This document shows positions 8,995 through 17,080 of a stretch of 64,000 nt of DNA, piece after piece. Positions within the stretch are counted from its first letter, which is position 1. Each line of letters starts with the position of its first letter. Where the stretch lies: NCBI RefSeq assembly GCF_000708715.2, contig NZ_JENB01000004.1, positions 1 through 64,000 on the forward strand, in the 5' to 3' direction. The notes beneath the pieces are model-generated. The model was not told the origin of the DNA and ran no database searches. It saw nothing but the letters and a program-made list of their open reading frames with translations. The position numbers and the translations under genes are program-made. Source of the DNA: Pseudomonas putida W15Oct28. GTDB taxonomy: Bacteria > Pseudomonadota > Gammaproteobacteria > Pseudomonadales > Pseudomonadaceae.

Positions 8995-9084
8995 CCTGTG
9001 GGAGCGGGCGCGCCCGCGAACACCGGCATAGCCGGTGCCATCCACCGGGTCGCCTGATTCGCGGGCATGCCCGCTCCCACAGGG
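8995..9084. repeat. REP element inside the gsp operon (gspI-gspJ gap)
   Basis: Two inverted copies of the TGTGGGAGCGGGCNNGCCCGCGAA unit flank a small ACCGGCATAGCCGGT hairpin. It is the only long intergenic gap within the gspC-N operon and could influence expression of the distal genes gspJ-L-M-N relative to gspC-I. Confidence 0.8.
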
Positions 9085-9112
9085 ATCGTGCAAGCCTCAC
9101 GATTTCTGTAAG

Positions 9113-9481
9113 TCATGGGCGCTCCAGAAACACGGTGTACTGGCCCAGCGGCAAACGCTGGTCACGGTCGGCGTACAGTTGCAGTTCGCCACGGCGCAGG
9201 TCGCGCACGCCGGTGCGGCGCAGTTGCAGTTGCCAATGACACGGCTGACCACCCTGGCTCAGTTCACCCTTCACCTGATTGGCAGAAGGCCAGAATTGCT
9301 CGACGGCAAAACGGGTTTGCAGTTCGCGCGCGCACAACAGGCCAAGGCGGTGTTGTTGCAAGTTGTCCTGCACGGCCAAACGCTGACGCAGAACCTGACT
9401 GGTGATCACCGCCAGCACGGCGGCAATCGCCAAGGCCACAGTGACCTCCAGCAAGGTGAAGCCACGCTGACGTTGCTTCAT
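9113..9481 (-). CDS. gspI: Type II secretion system minor pseudopilin I (GspI)
   Basis: The protein has 122 residues and the standard class III leader MKQRQRG followed by FTLLEVTVALAIAAVLAV, with Glu at +5. GspI initiates assembly of the pseudopilus tip with GspJ and GspK. Its start overlaps the gspH stop by four bases. Length and position fit the family. Confidence 0.9.
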   Translation of the reverse strand: MKQRQRGFTLLEVTVALAIAAVLAVITSQVLRQRLAVQDNLQQHRLGLLCARELQTRFAVEQFWPSANQVKGELSQGGQPCHWQLQLRRTGVRDLRRGELQLYADRDQRLPLGQYTVFLERP

Positions 9482-9915
9482 GGCGCAACCGCCACCTGCA
9501 AGCGGCCATCACGGCCCCAGGCCCATTGCTGGCTGCCATCGGCCCAGCGCCAGCGCACGCCGCCCGGCTGTGCCCAGCCATGCGGGGTGAACAGCACATG
9601 GGGCTGCGGGCTGGCGGGCCAGTCCGGGTGCAGGCCCTTGGGCCAGTCGCCGAGCGCGACCGCTTCAACCACCCAGCCACTGCCCTCGCGCCGCACGAAC
9701 TCGGGGCGCTGACCATTCCAGCGCAGCCCACGCAGTTGCCCGGCATGCCGGGCCAGCGCCGCCTGGGCCCGGGTTTCGCTGGCCAGGCGCTGCAGGGCCT
9801 GATCGACACGCGCCTGGCCGCTGCCAAGCCCGGCCACCGCCAGGCCCGTCATCAGGCTGGCGATGGCCAGCACCACCAGCAACTCGATCAGGCTGAAGCC
9901 CCGCTGACGGCGCAC
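9478..9915 (-). CDS. gspH: Type II secretion system minor pseudopilin H (GspH)
   Basis: The 145-residue minor pseudopilin starts at a GTG codon giving MRRQRG, followed by FSLIELLVVLAIASLMTGL with Glu at +5. GspH links the tip complex to the major pseudopilin. Its start lies two bases after the gspG stop, and its end overlaps gspI by four bases. Confidence 0.88.
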   Translation of the reverse strand: MRRQRGFSLIELLVVLAIASLMTGLAVAGLGSGQARVDQALQRLASETRAQAALARHAGQLRGLRWNGQRPEFVRREGSGWVVEAVALGDWPKGLHPDWPASPQPHVLFTPHGWAQPGGVRWRWADGSQQWAWGRDGRLQVAVAP

Positions 9916-9917
9916 CC

Positions 9918-10352
9918 TTACAGCGCCCAGTTGCCCAGGTCGGCATCCTGGCCTTCGCCGCCCGGCTGGCCATCGGCACCCAGCGAGTACACATCGACCC
10001 GGCCATGCTCACCGGGCATGCGGTACTGGTACGGGGTGCCCCACGGGTCTTCCGGCAGGCGACGCACATAGCCGTCACTGCGCCAGGACCGTGGCAACGG
10101 TTCCTGGCTCGGCTTTTTCACCAGCGCGGCCAGGCCCTGTTCGCTGCTGGGAAAGCGCAGGTTGTCCAGGCGATACATGTCCAGCGCCTGTTCCAGGGTG
10201 GCCAGGTCGGCCATCACCTTCTGCTTCATGGCCTTGTCCTGGTTCCCTAGCACGCTGGGCGCGACCACGGCGATCAGCAGGCCGATGATGAAGATCACCA
10301 CCATGATTTCCATGAGGGTGAAACCGCGCTGGCGGCGACGTTGATGCTGCAT
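9918..10352 (-). CDS. gspG: Type II secretion system major pseudopilin G (GspG)
   Basis: GspG is the main subunit of the periplasmic pseudopilus. The mature protein starts after MQHQRRRQRG with FTLMEIMVVIFIIGLLIAVV. It contains the calcium-site region PSSEQGLAALVKKP, LPEDPWGTPYQYR and VYSLGADGQPGGEG, all characteristic of GspG. I start at ATG 10352 because AAGGAG sits nine bases upstream; the longer GTG-initiated form is less likely. Length is 144 residues. Confidence 0.95.
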   Translation of the reverse strand: MQHQRRRQRGFTLMEIMVVIFIIGLLIAVVAPSVLGNQDKAMKQKVMADLATLEQALDMYRLDNLRFPSSEQGLAALVKKPSQEPLPRSWRSDGYVRRLPEDPWGTPYQYRMPGEHGRVDVYSLGADGQPGGEGQDADLGNWAL

Positions 10353-10369
10353 GACAGTACTCCTTGTAT

Positions 10370-11572
10370 TCACAATTGCAGGCCCTGGTTGAGTTGCATG
10401 ATCGGCAGCAGCACCGCCAGCACGATGAACAGCACCACGGCGCCCATCACCAGGATCATCAGGGGTTCGAACAGCGCCATGGCCGTATCCACCTGGCGGG
10501 CAAAGCCACGCTCCTGGTCGTCGGCCACGCGCTCAAGCATGTCGGCCAGGGTGCCGCTGGCCTCGCCGCTGCCGACCATGTTCACCAGCAGCGGCGGGAA
10601 TTGCTGGCTGGCATCCAGCGCACGGTGCAGGCTGGTGCCGCCCTGCACTTGCTGGCGCACCTGCTCCATGGCCAGGCGGATGCGCCGGTTGCCGACGGTT
10701 TCGGTAGCCACTTGCAAGGCTTCGAGCAGGGCCACGCCACTGCCGCTGAGAATCGCCAGGCTGCGCGCCAAGCGTGCGCTTTCCAGCACCTGCAGCAGGC
10801 TGCCGATACGCGGGAGGCGCAGCAGTAACTGGTCGCGACGCAGGCACCAGTGCGGCTTGCGCAACAGCAAGGTGCCGAGCACGCCCATCAATAGCGCCAG
10901 GGCCAGCAACCAAGGCCCGGCCTGCACCAGCCCTTGGCTCAGGCCGATCAGCAATGCAGTGATCAGCGGCAGGCTTTGCCCGGCGTGGGCAAACTGCTCG
11001 GTGAGTTTGGGTACGACAAAGGTCATCAGGCCGATGACCACGGCGAGCGATACGCCCATCAGTACAGTGGGATAGATCAGCGCAGTACGCGCCTTGTGCT
11101 GTTGCCGTTGTACCTGTTCAAGGTGGTCGGCCAGCCGGGTCAGCACCTGGGCCAGACGCCCTGAGCGTTCACCGGCCTCGACCAGCGCGCAGTACAAGCC
11201 AGTGAACGGTGCCCCCTGGCGCGCCAGGCTTCGGGCCAGGCCCAGGCCTTCGGCGAGGGAGCCGCGCAGGGCCACCAGCACACTGTGCAGGGCAGGCTGA
11301 CGCAACTGGCGTTCAAGGGTGCCCAAGGCATCGACCAAGGGGATGCCGGCACCGATCAATGTGGCCAGCTGACGGGTCAGTTCACACAGCTGGGCACGGC
11401 TCAAGCGCTGGCGCCGGGGTTGCCGGTTACCGCTGTCCTGTCGCTGCAACTGGCGGGCAAACAAGCCCTGATCGCGCAACAACTGGCGCGCATGGCGTTC
11501 GTTGTCAGCCTGCAGGCTGGCCTTGCGGGTCTTGCCGGCGAGGTCGACGGCCACGTAGCGATAGGTCGGCAT
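10370..11572 (-). CDS. gspF: Type II secretion system inner-membrane protein F (GspF)
   Basis: GspF is the polytopic platform protein of the T2SS. The 400-residue sequence begins MPTYRYVAVDLAGKTRKASL and contains two homologous cytoplasmic domains and three membrane helices near VLMGVSLAVVIGLMTFVVP, LLALALLMGVLGTLLL and LMILVMGAVVLFIVLAVLLP. The motifs LTRQLATLIGAGIPLVDAL and ARLARSLAILSGSGVALLEAL are the conserved GspF repeats. It starts three bases after gspE ends. Confidence 0.95.
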   Translation of the reverse strand: MPTYRYVAVDLAGKTRKASLQADNERHARQLLRDQGLFARQLQRQDSGNRQPRRQRLSRAQLCELTRQLATLIGAGIPLVDALGTLERQLRQPALHSVLVALRGSLAEGLGLARSLARQGAPFTGLYCALVEAGERSGRLAQVLTRLADHLEQVQRQQHKARTALIYPTVLMGVSLAVVIGLMTFVVPKLTEQFAHAGQSLPLITALLIGLSQGLVQAGPWLLALALLMGVLGTLLLRKPHWCLRRDQLLLRLPRIGSLLQVLESARLARSLAILSGSGVALLEALQVATETVGNRRIRLAMEQVRQQVQGGTSLHRALDASQQFPPLLVNMVGSGEASGTLADMLERVADDQERGFARQVDTAMALFEPLMILVMGAVVLFIVLAVLLPIMQLNQGLQL

Positions 11573-11575
11573 GCC

Positions 11576-13024
11576 TTAACCCTGCACCGCACGCAGCACT
11601 TCGGCCAGGCTGGTCTCGCCACGTGCCAGGCAGTCGCTGGCCATCGCGACCAGGCTTTGCCGGCGCTCGGCCAGGTAATCCTGCATGGCCAGTTCACTGG
11701 CGCCGTCATACAGCAAGCCGATCAGCCCGGCATCCAGCTCGATGAATTCGTACAGGCCCAGGCGCCCCACATAGCCGCTGCCCTGGCACTGCTCGCAGCC
11801 CACCGCGTAGTAGCTGCTGCCCAGCGCCGCCAGTTCCGGCCACAGGTCACGCTCGGCAGGTTGCAGCGGGTGCGCTACGGCGCAACTGCACAAGCGTCGC
11901 ACCAGGCGCTGGGCCAGTACACCGCGCAAGCACGAGGCGATCAAAAAGGGCTCGATGCCCATGTCACGCAGACGGGTCACCGCCCCCACGGCACTGTTGG
12001 TGTGCAAGGTGGACAGCACCAGGTGGCCGGTCAGGCTGGCCTGCACGGCGATCTGCGCGGTTTCCTGGTCACGGATTTCGCCGAGCATGATCACGTCCGG
12101 GTCCTGGCGCAGGATGGCGCGCAGGCCACTGGCGAAGGTCAGCCCCGCACGCGGGTTGATGGCGGTCTGGCCGATGCCGGCGATGGCGTATTCCACCGGG
12201 TCCTCGACGGTAAGAATATTGCGGCTGCCATCGTTGAGGCTGTTGAGGCTGGCGTACAGGGTGGTGGTCTTGCCCGAACCGGTCGGGCCGGTAGACAGCA
12301 CGATACCGTTGGGCCGGGCCAGGCAACTGTGCAGGCCCTGTAATACCGCGGGCGGCATGCCCAGGTTGCCCAGTGCCAGCAGGCTGGCCTGCTTGTCGAG
12401 CACACGCATGACCACGCGCTCGCCGTGGATGCCGGGCAGGGTCGAGACCCGCACATCCACCTCACGCCCTGCCGCGCGCAGGGTAATACGGCCGTCCTGG
12501 GGCTGGCGCTTCTCGGCAATATCCAACCGTGCCATGACCTTGATCCGTGACACCAGCATGGCCGACAGCGCACGCGGCGGGCGCAGCACTTCGCGCAGGT
12601 GGCCATCGACCCGCAGGCGCACCACCAGGCTTTGCTCGAAGGTTTCGATATGGATGTCCGAAGCGCGCAGGCGCAAGGCCTGGCCGAACAGACCGTTGAT
12701 CAGGCGGATTACCGGGGCTTCGTCATCGCTTTCCAGCAGGTCTTCGATCTGCGGCATCTCGCTCATCAGGCTGTCCAGGTCGACCTGGTCGCCGATGCCT
12801 TCGATCAGCGCTTGATTGGCGCCATCGCCAGCCTGGTACAGCTGGCCGAGGCGCTCGTCGAACACGGCAGGTTCCAGGTATTCGAGCGTGCAGGGCTGGC
12901 CATGTACCCGCAGCAGTTCCTGCAACTGGGCGCTGTCGGCGTCGGGCCGCAGCCACAGCTGCCAGCCCTGTTCCGTCGTGGTCATGGTCACCCCGCTCTG
13001 CCGTGCCTGGCGGTACGGCAGCAT
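11576..13024 (-). CDS. gspE: Type II secretion ATPase GspE
   Basis: GspE powers pseudopilus assembly. The 482-residue protein has the Walker A box [15 protein letters not shown], the aspartate box, Walker B ([14 protein letters not shown]) and the His box [14 protein letters not shown]. The zinc-binding cysteine module is slightly unusual: the first pair is C-S-C in RLCSCAV rather than C-x-x-C, and the second is CEQC. The ATG at 13024 shares its A with the gspD stop codon (TGATG), so the genes are translationally coupled. A GTG just upstream is less plausible. Confidence 0.95.
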   Translation of the reverse strand: MLPYRQARQSGVTMTTTEQGWQLWLRPDADSAQLQELLRVHGQPCTLEYLEPAVFDERLGQLYQAGDGANQALIEGIGDQVDLDSLMSEMPQIEDLLESDDEAPVIRLINGLFGQALRLRASDIHIETFEQSLVVRLRVDGHLREVLRPPRALSAMLVSRIKVMARLDIAEKRQPQDGRITLRAAGREVDVRVSTLPGIHGERVVMRVLDKQASLLALGNLGMPPAVLQGLHSCLARPNGIVLSTGPTGSGKTTTLYASLNSLNDGSRNILTVEDPVEYAIAGIGQTAINPRAGLTFASGLRAILRQDPDVIMLGEIRDQETAQIAVQASLTGHLVLSTLHTNSAVGAVTRLRDMGIEPFLIASCLRGVLAQRLVRRLCSCAVAHPLQPAERDLWPELAALGSSYYAVGCEQCQGSGYVGRLGLYEFIELDAGLIGLLYDGASELAMQDYLAERRQSLVAMASDCLARGETSLAEVLRAVQG

Positions 13025-14790
13025 CACCAGGCACCGCCTTCGAGGCGCGCGCGGCTGGAGGGGAATACCTGCAACAGCGGCGTGCCCTCTGCAAGGTCCG
13101 GCAGTTGCAGCGGTGTGGTCTGCTGCAAGGTGCGGTATTTGTCTTCGCTGAGCCCGGCCAGGCTCGGCCCGTCCCGCAAGATGCGCGGGCGGATGAACAC
13201 CATCAGGTTCTGCTTGGTGTTCTTGGTGGCATCGGAGCGGAACAGCCGGCCCAGGTAAGGGATATCACCGAGCAGCGGCACGCGCTGGTTGCTGGTGCTC
13301 AACTCGTCGCTGATCAGGCCGCCAAGAATGACCAGGCCATTGTCTTCGACCATGACCTTGGTCTTGATCTCGCGCTTGTTGGTGATCACGTCGCTGGCCG
13401 CGCTGGACTCGGCAATCGACGACACCTCCTGGACAATGTCCAGACGCACGCTGTTGTCGATGTTGATCTGCGGCTTGATGCGCAGCTTCACCCCGACCTC
13501 TTTGCGCTCGATGGTCTGGTACGGGTTGGCGTTGTTTTGCGTGACCGAGCCGGTAACGAAGGGCACCTCCTGGCCAACCAGGATCGACGCTTCAGCGTTG
13601 TCCAGGGTCAACAGGGTGGGCGTGGACAGCAGGTTGAAGCCGCTCTTGCCCTTCAGTGCATTGACCAGCATGGCAAAGTTGAACCCGCCGCCGAAATGGC
13701 CGATGCCCGCCGTGGCGCCGGCCGTTGCGGACAACAGGTCGCCAAGCGCCTCGTTGTCACCACTGGCAGCAGCCCCGGCGATGTTGGCGATGTTCACCCC
13801 GTTGCTGCCGAAGTTGACGATGCCGGCGCCGAATTTTTCGTCGGCAAACAGCCATTGCACGCCCAACTCCTGGGCGCTGCTGTCGGACACCTCGGCGATG
13901 ATGGCTTCCACCACCACCTGGGCACGGCGGATGTCCAATTGTTCGACGATGCTGCGGTAGGCGGCCAGCTCGCTGTCGGGGCCGACCATGACCACGGCGT
14001 TGGTGCCTTCTTCGTACTCCAGGCGAATGCCCGGGCCACCGGTGGCGGCCATTAACGGCCTGTCCTTGCTTTCGCCTTCGCCCGTGCCTTCAGCCGGCGC
14101 CATGCCTTCCTGGCTCAGCCCGCGCAGCACCTTGACCACTTCACCTGCATTGGCGTGCCGCAGGTAAATGACCTGGGTACTGCCGTTGCCGGGTGCTTCC
14201 TGGGGGCGGTCGAGCTGGCGCAGCAGGCTGGCGATACGGTCCAGGTTGCTGCGCCAGTCGGTCACCACCAACTGGTGCGCTGCCGGGTACGGTGTAATCA
14301 CCCCGACCCGTGGGTCGATCAGCGGTTTGAGGATGCCCAGCACCTGCTCGCTGGCGGCGTTGCGCACGTTGAATACCCGCGTCGCCACGCTGTCACTGCC
14401 TGCGCCCTGCTGCCCACCCGCCTCCACCGGCACCGGCTCCAGGCGCGCGGCCTGGTCGGGGACGATCTTCACACTGCCGTTGGGCAGGTCGACGGTGGCG
14501 TAGCCCTGGGCGCGCAACTGCGCCAGGAAGATGTCGTAGATGGCATCGGCGTCGTGCAGGTCGACGGTGCGCACGGTGACCTTGCCCTTGACCCGGGGGT
14601 CGACGATGAAGGTGGTGCCGGTGATGCGCGACACGCTTTCGATGAATTCGCCCAGTTCGGTATCGACGAAGTTCACCTCGTACATAGGCGTACCATTTTC
14701 ATCGAACACCGGCTCTTCGGCGCGGGCCTCAGGTAGGCCTACGGCCAGGGCCAGGCTCAGCACGGCGGCCACGCAGTATCTAACAGGCAT
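13024..14790 (-). CDS. gspD: Type II secretion outer-membrane secretin GspD
   Basis: GspD forms the outer-membrane channel. The 588-residue protein has a signal peptide ending in LPEARA, an N0 domain (about residues 37-115), an N1 domain starting [17 protein letters not shown], a domain starting [19 protein letters not shown] that matches the usual N3, and the secretin core with [20 protein letters not shown] and [15 protein letters not shown]. The usual N2 domain between N1 and N3 appears absent, which fits a protein about 70 residues shorter than typical GspD. No pilotin-binding extension is obvious, and no pilotin gene is nearby. Confidence 0.95.
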   Translation of the reverse strand: MPVRYCVAAVLSLALAVGLPEARAEEPVFDENGTPMYEVNFVDTELGEFIESVSRITGTTFIVDPRVKGKVTVRTVDLHDADAIYDIFLAQLRAQGYATVDLPNGSVKIVPDQAARLEPVPVEAGGQQGAGSDSVATRVFNVRNAASEQVLGILKPLIDPRVGVITPYPAAHQLVVTDWRSNLDRIASLLRQLDRPQEAPGNGSTQVIYLRHANAGEVVKVLRGLSQEGMAPAEGTGEGESKDRPLMAATGGPGIRLEYEEGTNAVVMVGPDSELAAYRSIVEQLDIRRAQVVVEAIIAEVSDSSAQELGVQWLFADEKFGAGIVNFGSNGVNIANIAGAAASGDNEALGDLLSATAGATAGIGHFGGGFNFAMLVNALKGKSGFNLLSTPTLLTLDNAEASILVGQEVPFVTGSVTQNNANPYQTIERKEVGVKLRIKPQINIDNSVRLDIVQEVSSIAESSAASDVITNKREIKTKVMVEDNGLVILGGLISDELSTSNQRVPLLGDIPYLGRLFRSDATKNTKQNLMVFIRPRILRDGPSLAGLSEDKYRTLQQTTPLQLPDLAEGTPLLQVFPSSRARLEGGAW

Positions 14791-14793
14791 CGT

Positions 14794-15219
14794 TCATCCT
14801 TGCCGCTTGAAGCCGGTCACGGCGGGGCGTGGCGGCCAGGGCAGGCGTTCACGCCGCCCCTGGTTGTTGAAAATCAGGCCATCGGTGTCGATGTCCTGCA
14901 GCACGATCCCCGGCGCCAGGCGCTGACCGCGGGCCAGGGTGCGCACCTGCTCGCCGTAGCGCAGCACCACCACACTGGAAGACAGCGGCTGCGCCCTGAG
15001 GCCGCCGAGGTAGTGCAATGGCAGGCGGGTAATGGCGATGGCGCCGTCGTCGATGGGCGCTTGCCAGTGACCGACCATCAGCCCGGGCAGCGGGCTTACG
15101 GCTGCCGCCGGCGCCATGGCCGGTTGCGGCTGGCGGCTCAGTTGCAGCACGCACTGGGCGGCCAGCCAGCCGGCCAGGGTCAGGCCAGCGCCGGTGAATA
15201 AGCGCGAGGCGAGTGTCAC
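14794..15219 (-). CDS. gspC: Type II secretion system protein C (GspC), short form
   Basis: GspC links the secretin to the inner-membrane platform. This 141-residue version has one N-terminal membrane helix and a homology region typical of GspC (PLHYLGGLRAQPLSSSVVVL followed by a G-x-x-L-A-P-G-I-V-L-Q-D-I pattern). It ends shortly after that region, so the C-terminal PDZ or coiled-coil domain found in most GspC proteins is missing. The GTG start at 15219 overlaps the stop of the upstream SoxB-like gene (GTGA). Confidence 0.8.
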   Translation of the reverse strand: MTLASRLFTGAGLTLAGWLAAQCVLQLSRQPQPAMAPAAAVSPLPGLMVGHWQAPIDDGAIAITRLPLHYLGGLRAQPLSSSVVVLRYGEQVRTLARGQRLAPGIVLQDIDTDGLIFNNQGRRERLPWPPRPAVTGFKRQG

Positions 15220-16856
15220 GAGGCCAACTGCCGTGGGTGCCAGCCCGGGTGACCCTGCACGTAACGCACTTCGGGCAGTTGCAGCGGCGCCAGTTGCCAG
15301 TCGCCATGCTGGCGGGCGAGCCAGGCTTCGACCCGTTGCCACAGCGGTTCGCCAGCCTGGCTTTCAAACTGCAGGCCGAAGGTGCGGCACAGGCCCTGCA
15401 CTGGCTCCAGCCCAATGATGCGCTTGCCTTGCGGGCTGTAGCTGACACCCCAGGCCTGGCCCTGCCAGCGCGGCAGGTCCTGGCTGTTGTCGAGCAGCAG
15501 CGGGTCGCCGAACAGCTGCTCTGCAGCGTTCTCCAGCACTTGCTCCACCTGCCGGGCCGGCGCTTCGACCACCGGCGCCGGGTAGCCGCCGGTGAGGCTG
15601 ATCAGGTGTTCACGTGTGATCGACGCACCTGCGGGCAGCGGGTAGTCGTAACGCAGGCCGGGCAACAGCACGGGCATGCCGCTGTCATCGGCCAAGGCTT
15701 GATGCAGCAGGCGGTCCCAGCTGCCGCCACGGGTATCGCGACGCCACAAGGCCTGTGGCGCGCGGGCCAGCGGCTGGTCGAGCCACGCCGCGTGACCGGC
15801 ACGTTGCTGGCGCAATTCTGCCTGCAATGGCCCGACGCGCAGTTGCGCGGCAGGCGCCAGTTGTTGTTCAAAGGCCGGGAAGAAACGCCCGTCGAACTGC
15901 CACAGCCCGGCCACGCGCTGACAACGCAGGCGGAAGGCACCGCTGCCCCGGCAACCGGCAAACAGCACCGGCACACGGCGACCACTGGCCTGGGTTACCT
16001 CGACGGGCGCCGGCCACAGGTCCTGGCCACGGGCGCACAACAGCACATCGATTTGCGGCACCCGCTCGGCCAGCCACAGGCCGGGGCCGGTGCCGACATC
16101 GGCCATGGCAACCACCAGGTCGGCCTCGCGCCGGGCCTGCTCGAACACGGGCTGCAGCGACTGGTACCACTGTTTGAGGGAGGCTTTCTGGTCCTGGGCA
16201 TAGGGGTCGGTCACGCCGACCACGGCAATCCGTGCGCCACCGCGCTCGAAGACGTGCAAAGCTTCAAGGCCCAGGGCTTGGCGCTGCCCGTCCGCCAATC
16301 CAGCGCCGAGGGTAACGGCGCCAGCCTGGCGATACAGCCCTGTACTGCGTTGTGGCCACAGCACACGCTCGTCACTGCTGACCCGCGCTTCGGTGCCCAG
16401 CAGCTGACTGCCCTGCACCCCGCTTTCGCCTTGAGTCAGGTAGGCCAGGCCACTGCCGTTCCAGCCCTGGCCATTCTCCAGGGTCAGGCTGTTGCCTGCG
16501 CCGGCCTCGCCGCGCAGTTGCTCCAGCAGCGCCGCCAGCACCGCATAGCCGCCCAGCTGCGCAGCGGCTGCCTGGCTGGTATCGAGCAGCGGCGCCAGTT
16601 GCGGGTAGGCAAGGCTGGCACTGCTGCCGGTCATCCACGGCGCGCGGCCCAGGTGGCTGACCGGCCCCAGGCGGGTGGCAGGCACCACGGCCTGGCCGGG
16701 TTGGCGGGCATCGAGGGTATCGGCCACGTACAGCAGGTCGAGCCGGGCGTTGCCGCCCTGCTGCCCTGGGAAGGCGGAACAGGCGCCGAGCAGCGGTGCC
16801 AATGCCCCGATACCCATCCAGCCGATCACTTCGCGCCTGTGCACACTGCTCGCCAT
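15216..16856 (-). CDS. SoxB-like metallophosphatase-fold Tat lipoprotein, probably inactive
   Basis: This 546-residue protein aligns with SoxB/5'-nucleotidase enzymes: LLYVADTLDA (41-50) matches the LLHxxDTHA motif, GGYAVLAALLEQLR (102-115) matches the following helix, and ENGQGWNGSG (127-136) matches DGGDTWQGSG. However the metal ligands are lost: His is Leu48, the motif aspartate is Gln130, the SHNG region reads MADVG (251-255) and the GHTH region reads ARGQD (275-279). The N-terminus has HRREVIG and a lipobox LGAC with Cys26, suggesting Tat export and lipidation. I start at ATG 16856, with AAGGA 11 bases upstream. It is the first gene of the gsp operon and overlaps gspC. Confidence 0.75.
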   Translation of the reverse strand: MASSVHRREVIGWMGIGALAPLLGACSAFPGQQGGNARLDLLYVADTLDARQPGQAVVPATRLGPVSHLGRAPWMTGSSASLAYPQLAPLLDTSQAAAAQLGGYAVLAALLEQLRGEAGAGNSLTLENGQGWNGSGLAYLTQGESGVQGSQLLGTEARVSSDERVLWPQRSTGLYRQAGAVTLGAGLADGQRQALGLEALHVFERGGARIAVVGVTDPYAQDQKASLKQWYQSLQPVFEQARREADLVVAMADVGTGPGLWLAERVPQIDVLLCARGQDLWPAPVEVTQASGRRVPVLFAGCRGSGAFRLRCQRVAGLWQFDGRFFPAFEQQLAPAAQLRVGPLQAELRQQRAGHAAWLDQPLARAPQALWRRDTRGGSWDRLLHQALADDSGMPVLLPGLRYDYPLPAGASITREHLISLTGGYPAPVVEAPARQVEQVLENAAEQLFGDPLLLDNSQDLPRWQGQAWGVSYSPQGKRIIGLEPVQGLCRTFGLQFESQAGEPLWQRVEAWLARQHGDWQLAPLQLPEVRYVQGHPGWHPRQLAS

Positions 16857-17080
16857 CGCACCCGCCATCCTTTTTCACACTCATTCAGGGCCCCGGATGT
16901 TGCGGCGTTGGCATTACAGTTTGATGGCAGAAATCCGACAACAATTCCAAATTGATCTGTCAGAAGATCTTCTAAGAGCGAGTCGTTTTAAAAACCCCTT
17001 AACATTTCTGCCAATCAATCATCATATTTCCCCACTAGAGTCGCGAGTTCCTCTAACTCAGCCACTATAAGGACACCCTG
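16857..17080. promoter_or_regulatory. Divergent promoter region of the SoxB-like/gsp operon and phoX-like gene
   Basis: This AT-rich region of 224 bases separates the minus-strand operon from the plus-strand PhoX-like gene. It contains a perfect 12-base palindrome AGAAGATCTTCT at 16962-16973, directly preceded by CTGTC (16957-16961). One half resembles a Pho-box repeat (CTGTCAG), but the second half does not match, so phosphate control is only a guess. ACTATAAGGA precedes the phoX-like ATG. Confidence 0.45.

Noticed and set aside
16957..16976. Full Pho box upstream of the PhoX-like gene
   Set aside because: The first half CTGTCAG fits, but the second half does not match CTGTCAT, so I list only the palindrome.
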